Counted from the stretch's first letter, positions 10,689 through 22,144 are shown. The stretch: 64,000 nt of DNA from Rhizophlyctis rosea (GCA_027596075.1 JADGJC010000057.1:108979-172978), one strand, 5' to 3'. Made by a program: numbers and translations. Notes: generated by a model not told the origin, from the sequence alone.

Positions 10689-11684
10689 TCATTGCCGTCC
10701 CGATCCACCAGTGCCAGCACTGGTGGCAGCCCCACCGCCCGTTCCGGGTCCCATTCCCGTCCCGCCATTCCGCGCTAATCTCTTTTTCAAGCCCGGTATA
10801 AATCTGCCCCACATCCGCAGAGCGATAGCCTGGAAATACTGACCCTGCCCAAATAATGTTCCCACCGTGACCAAAATCATCGAGTATAAAGGTAATGTAA
10901 TCATCAGATATGCCACCCGGAATTGCCATGGTCCTTCCAAAAATGAACCTGCACAAAGCCAAAAAATACATGACATTATCAGTTCCTACTTCCATTAAAC
11001 CATCAACAAGAAGCTAATTGTCTCACCGTATATTCCCAAAACGTTATTCACTATCGGTCGCACAATCCGAACGGTGGTAGATCCGGTTATCCCAAACACT
11101 ACGAACGCAATCCCCCAATCTCTCCACCAGCCGTACGTGTAAGGCGGAAACAATGTGGGCGAAATATGGACTTTACCCTTCCCCTTATCCGCGCCGGCAC
11201 CAACTCCAACTGCTGCCTTCTCTTCTCTGGTTGAGAAGACAATGTCCGGTTGCAGTTTCGGCGCTGGATCCTCAACGGAATCGGACTTCACATTTTCCAT
11301 CACCGATCTGACTTTGTCAGGCATGGGAAGGTTGGATGCTGCGGATTTTATATCTGATTTTATGTCTGGGAAGCTGAAAACGGGAGAGGGGCCGGAGGGA
11401 AGGGAAGTGTCCGTAGTCGACGCGGTGTCTCTCGTAATAGGCACTTCAGGCGAAGAGGAGGAAGGGGAGGGAACCGTCGAGGGTTGGGACTGGGAGGTGG
11501 AAGTTGGTTGCGAAGCAAACTGGCGAAGAAGTTGGGCAGAGCGCGTTGGATTTACTACAAGACTTTGACGTATTTGACGCCACGCTGTGGGAAGTTGAGG
11601 TTGGGCAGATTGTTTTGCTGTTGGTCTTATCTGACACTGACAACAAGCAGTTCCAAATCTTCGTATCGAAAGTGAACCCCGCAT
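10689..11684 (-). CDS. Mitochondrial inner-membrane protein, DUF6787-like
   Basis: Two exons, 11684-11027 and 10948-10689, give 305 residues. The first ~50 residues are rich in Arg, Gln and Ser with almost no acids, like a mitochondrial presequence. A low-complexity Ser/Pro/Thr linker follows. Then come two membrane segments: WGIAFVVFGITGSTTVRIV, and after the splice MITLPLYSMILVTVGTLFG. The join GIYG/SFLEGPWQFRVAYL fits small bacterial and organellar membrane proteins I recall as DUF6787. The C-terminal tail is Gly/Thr-rich. Function is unknown. Convergent with TMEM231 (about 250 bp apart), divergent from the GPI-type protein gene. Confidence 0.65.
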
Positions 11685-12415
11685 AATCAGGGCAATATAA
11701 ACGGGAAAAGGGGGGTGGTCGGGAGGCTGAGTGTTTATATTTTTGGCAGTTTAGTGGTGCGGTGAAGCCTTGGGCACAGTGTTTCGCGTCCGTACGGGGC
11801 TATGTAACGACGTGGAACGGAACTGGGAAAGGGGGAGGTGAAACCCATTCGCTCTGCCTTCCGCGAAGTCGGATCGTTGGTCGTTGCATGGCATGACGTG
11901 GTCATACATATTGTCACAGCCTGTCCTCCTGTGTCCACAGTGTGAATGGTCACACTCGATGGTGGCACGGGCGGTGGCACCACTTGCAAAACGCGACAAG
12001 CCACACCAACGAATTGACAACGCAACGCGTTTGCTCAGTTTGCTCTCCCCCCAACACGATGCCGATGGATGTGATGATATATGATGGTGCACTAATGAGT
12101 GATGCTTGGCCCCATTTGTAATTGAATGATGTTGTTTGTTATGACACGGAACCAAATTGATGGGGGACATGTGAAAAAATATCATGTGCCAATGTCTTTC
12201 CCACTTCCTCCTGGTGGACACATAATTTGGATGCCTTACAAATAGACCATACTTCATTTGCACATTCCTGTTGCAGTTTGGCCAGTTGCTGTCATCGTCA
12301 CTATCCCTACGGACTCACCTTGTTACCCTTGTTACTCTGGCATACTCATCCAGACAACGGGCGTTCCACTGCTATCAAGCTTCTCAATCAATCTACAGCG
12401 GCCTATTCACGAACG
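11685..12415. other. Intergenic region between divergent genes
   Basis: 730 bp between the DUF6787-like gene and the surface-protein gene. No gene or clear TATA box seen. Open frames here are short and unlike proteins. Confidence 0.45.
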
Positions 12416-13292
12416 ATGAAGTCCAAAATCACATTCTACATCCTCGTTCTGGGCATCCTCTCCTTCATCCCTGCCGCATTCTCCCAGCTTCAACCATCAC
12501 CGCCGTCCGCCTCGCCAACAGTGGACTTCTCGAACCCTTTGTGGGCAGTCGCTTCACCTGCAGCTGTGGCTGATCCATCTCAACCCAACACAGCCGCAGC
12601 CGCAGCACCTGCCCCCACAGACCCTTCTCAACCTCCATCCGCTTCAACTCCCGCAGCAACGTCACCCAATCCTCTTCAACCCGGTGCACCAGCCCCAGCA
12701 GCATCTCCCTGGGAATTCAACATCGCGCCGTGCCCCAAAATGATGGCGAACTTTGCCGAAGGACTGGCTCTCTGCGACCGAGCTAAGGACAAGCAGATCC
12801 ATACCGGCCTCACCCAAGCGGACGCCAACTCTATTCTGTACAACGTCGCCGTCTGTCAATGCGGTAACGTATATTCTGCGTATCGTCCAAACGTCCAAGT
12901 GGCTCTGGGTCGGTGCCGCGATTGGTTTCCCGTCCCAGATGAACGCGAAGTCATGATCAAGCGAGTTAGCCAGTGCATTGACGGGGACTATGCTCAGATG
13001 GCCATTGACAGTGGGATGTCGATCCAGGTGGACGGGAAGGTGAGGTGACATTGAAATAATTGGATGGTTCCAACATGATCACACTGGTTGCACCATATGA
13101 ATCGCTCTTTGTTTGCAGAACCTAACATACAATGATCCCAACTTCAACCCAAACGCAACGGTTGGTGAGGCGCCCAGGATCCCATTGAGTGGCACCTACA
13201 CAGGAAATCAGGGGGGAGCACCAACTACACATGTCATCGGCACGAGCGTCGTCTTGCTCGCCACGGTCTTCGGCCTTATGGTTGCTATGTAG
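12416..13292 (+). CDS. Secreted, probably GPI-anchored cysteine-containing surface protein
   Basis: Two exons (12416-13039, 13119-13292) give 265 residues. The N-terminus MKSKITFYILVLGILSFIPA is a signal peptide, with cleavage likely near AFSQ. A Pro/Ala/Ser-rich, probably O-glycosylated linker (about 25-100) follows. Next is a domain with six or more Cys, including CQCG and CPKMM. Exon 2 ends with small residues, then a hydrophobic tail (VIGTSVVLLATVFGLMVAM) with nothing after it, the form of a GPI-addition signal. The start at 12416 is chosen because the signal peptide begins there; the open frame upstream is non-conserved. Family not recognised. Role in the cell wall or in contact with surfaces is inference. 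Confidence 0.72.
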
Positions 13293-13681
13293 CTTACAAC
13301 AGATACCTACTGCTTATACTTTTGCATATTTATTTTGCACATATATATATGTTCATCAACGCTTGCTCAGTATTTGTTGGTCCGCTGCTTGAGAGATGCT
13401 GAAACATGAATGTTGTGACAGTCGGGGATGAAATCCCCTTTCATTGAGAGTTGTAAACATCCGTCGGCCAAGACCCCGACCGTCACCCGAACAGACGTAA
13501 TATTCAGAGGCTAGAGCATATTCAAAGATATATCTTACTACATTACTTGGTATCTTCAATTAATACAAACAATTTGAGAAATGAGATATGCGCTACAGAT
13601 TTGAACTCTATACATAGTTACATTGCGCCCGGGAGAGACTTGCCGCCTTTCAGAAATACACCACCCCCACATTACGCGCCA
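13293..13681. other. Convergent 3' region, surface protein / ZIP transporter
   Basis: 390 bp with ordinary 3' flanking sequence. A TATATATATG stretch near 13340 is more likely a polyadenylation-region feature than a promoter. Confidence 0.4.
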
Positions 13682-14992
13682 TTAAGCCCATCGACCAATC
13701 AGCGCCATCGCCGCCGCACCCAACCACAAGAAGAAGAATTGTAGGATTCGACCAAACTTGCTGGAGGTCATGTAGTTGCGGCCATTGAAGTGAGGGCAGA
13801 TGATGTTGACCAGAGCATCGTAAACCAAGATCCCGGCTGAAAGAGCTTCGAGCACACCCGTTGAGATGAGGGCGTGTGTAGCGTTCGCGTTGAAACTTTC
13901 GTTGATGCCCACTCCAATGGCGATACCCAGTGGGGTGGTGAGGGAGTCTATGATAGCAAGTTTAGATATAAGCCGGCTACCGGTTGTAGTTTGAACGGTA
14001 TCACTTACAGAAGAGGACCATTGCGATAGCCTGACCGCGCCGAGCATATGTCGCATCGATGACAACGGAGGCAAGTGCGATGCCTTCGAAGAATTGATGG
14101 AAAACAAGGGCAATCAGGAGGGGAATGAAGTCGTCACCTGTGTTTCCGACAAATACAGTCAGTGGGACTTCATTGAGAAAACTGCAACGCTTCAAAATAC
14201 TCACCACGGGTGGCGCCCAATGTAACCCCAATGATGACCGAATGGATCGCAACTCCAAACTCCAAAGCATAAGTGGCAATCCGTTTCTCGGCTTGCTCGA
14301 TGGCCAATCCATGGTTGTGTCCAGCATGGTCGCCCGTCTCCCCATCATCATGCACATGAACAGCATCCTTGCTAGTCACAACCGTTTCACTCCCACTCTT
14401 CGCCAACCGATCCCTCACAAAAGACGCCGCAAGAACTTGGAACAAATGCGTGAACAGCACTCCCATCAATGCAATCGCCCCTGCCCATGCATGGTAATCA
14501 TGAAACACTTGCGGCAAGCATTCGCTGGTCAGAATCTCCGTGGCAGGTGTAAACATGTGAACAAACGACGTGCACAGGATGACGCCAGCGCCGAAGAGTT
14601 TGATGAGGTGGAAGGGGAGTTGGTTCTTTTTGGCGGATGAGAGGCGATGGGATATGATGGGGAGCATTGTGCCGGTGAGGGAGAAGACCAAGATGATGAA
14701 GATGGCGCCGATGTGGAGGGGTTTGTTGTATTCGCCGTCGAAATTGGCGGCACAGGCGTCGAGGGTTTCCGCTCCAGCTGCATCGGCAGCGGCCATGGCT
14801 GGTTCATTATCGTGGTCATGGTCGTGATCATGTTCTGTTGCGATGGCAGGATGAGTAAGTTTGGTCCGCAATGGTAAACCCATTCACATTGTCATGGGGC
14901 CCAGCTCTACCTTGAGCCGATACTAGCACAGGAAGCAGTGCCAGCAGCACAAAGGACAGGGTGGATTTCAGCTGTGGGTTGATGGTGATCAT
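13682..14992 (-). CDS. ZIP family zinc transporter (Zrt1/Zrt2-like)
   Basis: Four exons (14992-14911, 14834-14205, 14137-14009, 13947-13682) give 368 residues. Exon 1 encodes a signal peptide (LSFVLLALLPVLVSAQ). After the splice comes a His-Asp metal-binding stretch (EHDHDHDHD). Transmembrane segments follow. The cytosolic loop has a second His cluster (VHVHDDGETGDHAGHNHG). The metal pore signatures are in TM4 (ALEFGVAIHSVIIGVTLG) and TM5 (LLIALVFHQFFEGIALAS). It imports Zn2+, or possibly Fe2+, across the plasma membrane. Length is typical. The first exon is inferred from the signal peptide and phase. Confidence 0.92.
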
Positions 14993-16099
14993 AGAATCTG
15001 ATTATATGGCGGAGGACGACAGTCCACAATGGGATGATGAAGGGGACGAAGAGGGAAGAGGTATGGGGGGTGAAACTTCGAACGAGTTCCTGCCTCGATC
15101 TGAGTTTATATGTATCGTAACTATCGTTCTTGCTAGTCCAACTGGATGGTGAATATGATGCACCGCAAAGTTCACCAATGATGAAACGGCTAAGCTTGTT
15201 ATTGCAGCAGAAAGAATACAACAGGGAAGGGACTGGAGGGAAGAAGTGGACGTGTACCTCTCCAGTTAGACGCGTGGCGCAGTAAGGTTGGGGATCTGAA
15301 ATGACAAAACCGGTTTTTGAGTTGACCAATCAGCAATTTGACGAAGCGGACTTGTGCGACAATGGGCGGAGCGGAAGTTGACCGATGTGGACAAAAGCAC
15401 CGGCCGAAGCATGATCCGCTGCTGATTGGTCGAACAGCGGCTCGGAACCGGAGAGGTACTCTCACTAGGCACTCTCACAATTCGATAACTGGTGGGCTGG
15501 CGGAATGCAAACCGGTGTGGGATGTTGATGAGTTTTGAGAACTTCTGTAGTTTCGGGGCCCATTTGCGTTTTGGATACCGAAGTGCTACAGGATTGTATA
15601 GCCCAGTTTCAATAGTTGGGACTCGGATGTGACCAGAATTGATCCAATGGCATTGCGGTTCCAGCGTCAATTCTGGTTGCCCTCATCTGTCCATGCTTTG
15701 AGGATGCTCGAATTCCGGCACGACAACTGGATCGTTCCTCTGAACACGCTTCTTTCTTCGATCAAATGATCACTTTCGGTTATGCTTGCAGTGTGACCAT
15801 GGGCGGTTATGCATTGCGAAGATTGTGCTGGAAGCCAATCCTGCCTTCAGCATGAGCGGTAGCATGGGAATGGTGGTTGAGTCTATGTACTTCGCAGGTA
15901 CGCCCGCCAGCCACCTTCCGGCGTAATTCCTGCCCGTGAATTGTCGAAGGATTAAATATTCGCTGATCTGTTGCCTTCTTCTTGAAAAGCTTAAGCTGAG
16001 CTCGTGGCGCAGGAAGCGCGTGTGGTGGTCTTCCTCTCTCACTGTCAAATACAGTATACTTAGGTAGTTCAGATCGCTTGCAGACGGCACACCCTGCAA
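14993..16099. other. Gene-poor region with CCAAT inverted pair
   Basis: 1.1 kb upstream of the ZIP gene. Open frames lack good starts. A 12-bp inverted repeat with a CCAAT core, GACCAATCAGCA, is at 15324-15335 and 15420-15431, flanking a GC-rich stretch (GGGCGGAGCGG). This looks like promoter sequence, but I cannot find the gene it would serve. Confidence 0.4.
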
Positions 16100-16960
16100 C
16101 TAAAGCGGTGAAGCCGCAAAAGTTCCAGCCAGATCGTTATTACACCCAACTTCCTCTGCCAGTAATCTCATAACAACCGCATCAATCATGATGGAAATCA
16201 CAGCGAAAGTTTGATAGCGCCCCTAGATCGATTTTGGAAGAATCTAAAGAACGGATTTCTTCGATACACTCTAAGCCGACTGGTGAGATTGAACGGGAAT
16301 TGCACATATAAATCAATGTCTTGATCACCTTGAATTATACGGAGAGCATTCCAGGACTCACCCAAGGATTGAACCACTTGGTTGCATACAGCATTGTCCT
16401 TCACTCGGGCATGTCAGATGCATAGGTGTTGGCGGTTGCAACGACCCATGCTGGATTCCATGGTGGGGCAATTCAGGATGTCCTTAGCTCCCTGGCAAGT
16501 TTTGGGCACAGCTCGGTGCAAGAAAGACGAGGATGTGGCACGGAAACCACCATACAGCACATTGAGAGCAAATTAGGAGGAGGTCATGAAAGGGCGACAT
16601 GAGGTAGCGACCTCACGAAACTACAACAAGTGCTCACCATTTGTCCACCCTTTGCAATTCACCCCATTCAAAGTTGGGAAAGAAGCAAAGAGAGACGCTG
16701 CCGTGGAAATGGGTCGTATGCTTAGACCTGCATTTTGACCTGTTCCTAAACGTCAGTGGATGCGCTTTACTTACTTGCTAAGGTGAGGGATGAACTGGAA
16801 GCAACGGTAAGTTCGACATCGATGAAACAGGGCTTCCCGCACAAGTGCATTCAGGCTGAAAAATGCGTAGACAACTTTACCTTGAGGAACTCCGGTGTTT
16901 TGCATAAAGCCTCCACACTTGAGAGCTACAAGTGCTCCTGCGAATATCTGTTGTTTTATA
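16100..16960 (-). CDS. Possible small multi-exon cysteine-rich protein (uncertain)
   Basis: Short Cys-containing peptides flanked by splice-like sites occur in order on the minus strand: FAGALVALKCGGFMQNTG (about 16945-16890), ECTCAGSPVSSM, LNGVNCKGWTN, AKDILNCPTMESSMGRCN, DNAVCNQVVQSLG, and a last piece CNNDLAGTFAASPL ending at a TAG (16100-16102). The start ATG is not resolved and at least one junction is unclear. Alternatively this is a decayed gene. If real, it resembles a small secreted protein. Coordinates are approximate. Confidence 0.25.
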
Positions 16961-17128
16961 AGCAATGAAACAGAGTAGATGTTGTTGAACTTGGTTCTTC
17001 ATTGAGAATCCCCAAGCGCATTAGACGGCATTATGTACAAACTATATACAGCATTAGAGCAGAGCAGACCTCCGATTCCTAGTGCAGCATTCTAAATCAC
17101 ATTTTCAATCTATGCCGGGCGTCCCTAA

Positions 17129-18817
17129 CTACTTCACACTCTTATTCAAACTAGCCAAACTCCCCACGACACTTCCAGCTAAACTCCCCAAGCCACCAGT
17201 TTTTGTAACCAACTCCGTTTCACTACCCTTCACACTGCCAATCCTGCTGAGCAGTTTACCTCCTACTTTCTTTCCTGCTTGTGATTGCTGCTGACTGGCA
17301 TTCGCCAATGAAATAGCAACCTCCTCCTTCGTCGCCGGGCTAACAGTTTCAGCCAAGGTCAACAGTCGCTCCGCGTAAGGTCCCGTTGGTATCCCCATTG
17401 CGGTGAGCGCACTGATGAGATGGAGAGATTCGGAAGTTAGGGACGTGAGGACACTTGAAATCTCGGTCTCATGAGTCATGTACAGCTGTTTTTCGGAGGA
17501 GAGGGTGGCGATATCCTGTTTGATGGACAGGAGAAGCAGCTTCTTCTGTGAGATCTCTGTTGTGAGAAAGAGATCGTGGTCGTACAAAGAGGTGAGATCA
17601 ATTGATGGGAAGTGAGTTGGAGCAGGGTGAGCTGGAGGCAGAGGAAGTGAAGGCGTTGGCGGCGTTCCTGGTCGGGAGGGCGGATGTGAGGCAGTGGAGG
17701 CGGGTGGAAGCACAAGAGGCGGCGGTTGAGGAGGTATTGGTGTTGCAGCGATGGGTGGTGCAGCAATGGGTGGTGCAAGGGCTAGTGAGCTAGAGGACGG
17801 CATAGCGGGGAGAGAGATGTCAGAAGCGTCTCCGAACAGTGCTGGACGGGTGACGGACGAAAGACGGACTGTTGTCAATATGGAAGGGGCGTCGGTGTCT
17901 GGAACGGTAAGTGTTGGATGGCGGGAAATAGATGGTTGAGATGAATTCAGAGCTGGACTTCGCGATGGTTGACGGCTTAATACAGAACCGCGAGATTGTT
18001 GCGAGGTAATTGATGGTCGTCCTTCGATGTATAGACGGTCTTTTTCACTAGGTTGTCGATGCACTATGGAATGTCGAGGCGATTGAGAACCTTCTCCCAA
18101 GGAACTGCGCAACTTCTGCCAGTTAGAGATCTCACGACCGCTGTCTGGTACTTTAGGCTTCTCCGCTGGTGGTACCGCTACGGGCCGTTGATTCTTTTGT
18201 GCGAGAGTAGATCGTACTTTGGCCCATCCCGTCAAGCCCTGCTTTGTTGGGGTGCTAACTTTCGTTTTGAATGGAGTTGGCGCAGCCGATTCACTTGCTT
18301 TCATTGTTGCTGTTGTGGACGACGCTTCTGTCATTCCATCACCCTGCCCTCTGCCGAAGCTCTTGCTCCTCCCCCCCACGCTCGACCTTAATTTTCCCCA
18401 ATTAGAGCGCCCTCTAGATGGTGATCTACGCATTCCCTGTCCTGCTTCATCAGCAGCACGGTACAACTTATGGTCCATAACATTCTCCAAACCACGTCCC
18501 CATTCACTGCCAGCCTCTGATACTCCTACACCCCACTCCACCGCGTCAATTGCTGCGGCGACACTTTCCGGCATCGTAGGAACGAGGCTCGGCGAATGCC
18601 CGGCTGTGAAGGCAGAAGATTTGCGTCGGGCATGTTGCTGACTGGAAGCGGAACGGTCTACCAACAGGGCGCTAGGCGATGCAAGGAGGTTCGAGTTTGA
18701 TGAAATTGCATCTGAGGACCAGGCCACAATGGTGGAAGTAGGTGCTGCAGCCGAATGTGCAGGATCATCGCGTGAAGCTTTCCAGGGACCAAGAGTATTA
18801 TCTGCAGGGTCGGTCAT
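17129..18817 (-). CDS. Unknown protein with three Trp-x-Lys-Leu-Arg-Ser repeats
   Basis: Single exon, 562 residues. Most is low-complexity (Ser, Pro, Ala), likely disordered, with a Pro-rich run at about 350-405. Three short repeats stand out: NWGKLRSSV (139-147), GWAKVRSTL (197-205) and NWQKLRSSL (232-240), all in basic, Ser-rich surroundings. A C-terminal part (about 415-500) is helical and leucine-rich (SQKKLLLLSIKQDIATLSSE). I do not recognise the family. The repeated W-x-K-(L/V)-R-S-(S/T) unit could be a docking or phosphorylation motif; this is inference. Divergent from DCAF7, 327 bp apart. Confidence 0.7.
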   Translation of the reverse strand: MTDPADNTLGPWKASRDDPAHSAAAPTSTIVAWSSDAISSNSNLLASPSALLVDRSASSQQHARRKSSAFTAGHSPSLVPTMPESVAAAIDAVEWGVGVSEAGSEWGRGLENVMDHKLYRAADEAGQGMRRSPSRGRSNWGKLRSSVGGRSKSFGRGQGDGMTEASSTTATMKASESAAPTPFKTKVSTPTKQGLTGWAKVRSTLAQKNQRPVAVPPAEKPKVPDSGREISNWQKLRSSLGEGSQSPRHSIVHRQPSEKDRLYIEGRPSITSQQSRGSVLSRQPSRSPALNSSQPSISRHPTLTVPDTDAPSILTTVRLSSVTRPALFGDASDISLPAMPSSSSLALAPPIAAPPIAATPIPPQPPPLVLPPASTASHPPSRPGTPPTPSLPLPPAHPAPTHFPSIDLTSLYDHDLFLTTEISQKKLLLLSIKQDIATLSSEKQLYMTHETEISSVLTSLTSESLHLISALTAMGIPTGPYAERLLTLAETVSPATKEEVAISLANASQQQSQAGKKVGGKLLSRIGSVKGSETELVTKTGGLGSLAGSVVGSLASLNKSVK

Positions 18818-19143
18818 GGACTATGTTACCCTGCCTGATATCTGATGACTTTGGCGCATTGGCAGTGGTTCAAAAGTCTCAACAATCATTCCAGTGAGCA
18901 ACAACCATAACCATATCCAGGTCGGACCACCATGGACCCTGAAAGTGTCTGGTGAGCCATTGCGCGTCACCAACTTCATCACAACCTCAGGTCGTGGTCC
19001 CACCTCCTCACCTCACCATTTCCTTTTTCATCACCGTCACAGTATTTTCCGTATCAACCGACGGTCATACAACCGATTTCAAACAAAAACGGCACAAGCA
19101 GTACCATCTTTCCCACTGAATCCTCCGTATACCCTGCTGCGGG
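18818..19143. other. Intergenic region, divergent pair (WKLRS-repeat gene / DCAF7)
   Basis: 326 bp between two start codons. Shared promoter region; no TATA box seen. Confidence 0.5.
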
Positions 19144-20688
19144 ATGTCAGATCCTATTCTCTCCACCCCTCCACGCTCGGATCACTTCCCACTCTCAGGG
19201 TCCGGAGGAGGTTTCAACCAGAAGGAAATATATTCATACTCGGCACCATGGCCCATTTATGGACTGAATTGGTGTCGAAGGCCGGGAACATTCCGTCTTG
19301 GATTTGGTAGCTTCATGGAAGAATGGTCCAATAAGGTTCGCCACTGCTGGTTCGCGTACGCATTATATGGCATGTTAATTTGACATCAACTTTCTACAGT
19401 TACAAGTCATTCAACTGCAAGACGAGTCCCGAAACTTTGCAAAAATTGCGGAAATTGATCATGGATACCCGATAACAAAGCTGCTATGGGCACCTGATAA
19501 GGTTGGAAGGTCGCAGTTACGATACGGCAGTTCACTTGCGGTGCAGTGCAGTATTGACCTGGAGAACAGGGTGCAGGACCAGACCTTTTTGCCACAACTA
19601 GTGACTATCTTCGACTATTTGAGCTCAGAGACGCAGATACCGCCGTTGGAGTGCCAGACGGCAGTGACTCCCCAACGCGTCAAGAGTTTTACCCACAAGC
19701 GCACTTGCAAGAAAAGTGCGTTTTAGCGAATATCCGTCGAGGTTCGGTATGGTTGCGTAATGTTATTTATGTCTCCTTGCAATCATGCCATGCTAATGAT
19801 GCGGAAATTCAGAAGCGAGAACTATCAGCTCCTCTAACATCGTTTGATTGGAATGAGACAGATGCTAGCATATGCGTTACCAGCAGTATTGACACGACGT
19901 GTACGGTGTGGGACATCAATGTGAGCGGATACCGATACCATTTTGTTGCGTCACATCTCACCATTTCATTGGTCCCCTTCAGACTCAGCAAGCCAAAACA
20001 CAACTAATAGCGCACGACAAAGAAGTATATGACGTGGCATTCGCCAGAGGGACTGACATTTTCGCTAGTGTTGGAGCTGATGGGTCTGTTCGCATGTTTG
20101 ACCTTAGGTAACAACTAGTCATTCCATGCCATGAACCATTCGCATCCGGATTCACGGCCGATTACAGATCTTTAGAGCATTCCACCATTATTTATGAGAC
20201 ACCACCAGTAAACACCAGTCCGTCATCGGGAGGCGCCGGCGCAGGGTTGGAAAACCCACCACTGCTGAGATTATCATGGAACAAACAAGATCCGAACTAC
20301 TTGGCAACCTTCCAAATGGATTCGTCCACAGTTTTGATATTGGATATCCGGGTCCCCGCTGTTCCCATTACCGAGCTGCACGGCCATGCATCGACTGTCA
20401 ACGCGGTGGGGTGGGCACCACATTCCAGTGTGCATTTGTGTACAGCGGGTTGGTTGATATGTTCAGTATCATCATCTGATATGACGCACTCTAACCTTTT
20501 CCTCTGCAGGTGATGATTCTCAAGCATTGGTTTGGGACATCAACGGTCTAATAAAAAATAAGGTCATTCAGGACCCAATACTGTCCTACTCCGCGCCATC
20601 TGAAATCAATCAGTTATCTTGGTCAAGTGCATCGAACGAATGGATCGCAATCTCCTCAGGCAATAAAATTGAGGCGCTGCGCGTCTGA
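19144..20688 (+). CDS. DCAF7: WD40 protein DCAF7/WDR68 (An11/TTG1 family)
   Basis: Seven exons (19144-19335, 19400-19501, 19570-19746, 19813-19920, 19983-20107, 20168-20448, 20510-20688) give 387 residues; human DCAF7 has 342. Collinear conserved stretches are [90 protein letters not shown] and [12 protein letters not shown]. It is a seven-bladed scaffold that binds DYRK-type kinases and CUL4-DDB1. The extra length is a Ser/Gly-rich loop in exon 6 and a loop in exon 3. Three of its six introns begin GTT (GTTCGC, GTTGGA, GTTGGT), which phase and alignment require. Confidence 0.93.
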
Positions 20689-21004
20689 GATTGAATCGTA
20701 CGGTTTGTGCAGTCCTGAAAAGTTTTGTAAATAGAAAGTCTGTGTATATTGACGGAGAAGTGCGCTTTCGTTGCTGAGATGATTGGTTCAAGTATCCGCT
20801 TCGAAATTCCATTTTCCACCACTGTAATGCCCAGCGAGGGGACGTGTATGTGATGCAACAGGTCAATCGGTCCGACCCACCACAGAAGCATGTTCGGCAA
20901 TGTAAAGTTACAGCACCTCCATCGGGAGAATAAGGATATGTGATTTGATTTTATGTGTATCTACAAAGTTTTCAGCGTTGAGGAAGTTGATCATTTAACA
21001 CTTC
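20689..21004. other. Convergent 3' region, DCAF7 / COA8
   Basis: 316 bp. No gene seen. Confidence 0.5.
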
Positions 21005-21772
21005 CTACCGCACTGTGATGCCGTGTGCCCGGTAGTTCCCTCGTGGCGGGATCAACAGGATACTTCTGACCCAATATTCCAAGTTTGTCGATGCCAGCGT
21101 TTCCGAGGCAACACGTTGCGCCCGCGCCCACTCTGCTCTTGCTGCATATCCTAATAATCCAAAGTTTCTCCTCCACCAATCTCGATTGTATTCAGCGTGT
21201 CGTGCCCGTGATGCGTCTAGGTATGTGCGGTAGAATTCGGAAAGTTCGGAGGGAGTTGCGGAGCGGTTGTGGAGGGATCGGACTGTGTGTATTTGATTTA
21301 GAGAACAATTCCCAAGAACAACAGTCTCCTGAAAACTACCACATACGGGAGTCTTCGTAGTCAAGTTTGCATTTTTGGAAGTCGGCGTTGTTTGCGGCCC
21401 AGAATTCATGATGCCATTGTTGTATGGCTTCTCGTTGTTGCCGATATTCCCATTCCTATATGTCAGCGACTTCTTAGCCTTGGCGAACACTATCAGTTTC
21501 CTGAGATTGGCACTAACCGCTTCTGTCATAGCCGCATCCTCCATTTTGACCAAGCGAATGTTCGACGCGGGATGTGGGGATGACACCAGTACTCTGGTGG
21601 ATGGAGAAGCGGCGGTCCATACAGACCGCACTCCACCAAACGAAGCCTTGGCACCTGTAGATACGCACACACACACGGCACGGGTCTGAAGGGGAGACGA
21701 TCAAAATTCCAAGCCCAAACACCAACTCGCAATCAACAATCGACCCACCTTCAACAACGTGGTGGACGGCAT
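21005..21772 (-). CDS. COA8: COA8/APOPT1-like cytochrome c oxidase assembly factor
   Basis: Four exons (21772-21749, 21685-21518, 21455-21347, 21282-21005) give 192 residues. The N-terminus lacks acidic residues, like a mitochondrial presequence. The family core is split over exons 3-4: EWEYRQQREAIQQWHHEFWA, then LSEFYRTYLDASRARHAEYN followed by RDWWRRNFG, matching the human QEWNQQFW, FYKEFL and HMYYNRDWYKRNF segments. COA8 protects cytochrome c oxidase assembly from oxidative stress. The C-terminal ~35 residues after RAEWARAQ are not conserved. The intron at 21517 begins GTTAGT. Head-to-head with mL40, also mitochondrial. Confidence 0.85.
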
Positions 21773-22144
21773 GCTAGCGCTTTGAAATTCAGAGTCACAG
21801 TGAAGTTCCTTGGGTGTCGCGAACTACCGAAAGGGTGACTGTACAGGAACCAGAACGAAACGGCCGAGTGCAACCGTGGGAAGTCACAAAGGACAGAGTG
21901 GGGAGCAGAGTTGCAAGTTTGGAAACTGGCTGGTGATGACGCATCGCATGTCATTCAAAGCCACACACACATCTGCTCGTCTGGCCCCACTTTTCGCTCT
22001 CTGCTTTCTGCTCTTTTATTCAATACTTTCAATTCTTGATAAGACGTACCTATACCTAGTATAAAGTCCATCACACAAACAGGCTGCGGCGTCTCTTGTC
22101 TTGCCATATTATCATCGCCAGCTCGGACAAATAAATCGGCCATC
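21773..22144. other. Intergenic region, divergent pair COA8 / mL40
   Basis: 372 bp between the start codons of two mitochondrial-protein genes. No clear TATA box. Confidence 0.5.

Noticed and set aside
15199..15670. Overlapping minus-strand frames of 88 and 134 codons
   Set aside because: At least the shorter lacks an ATG start, composition is erratic, and no domain is visible.
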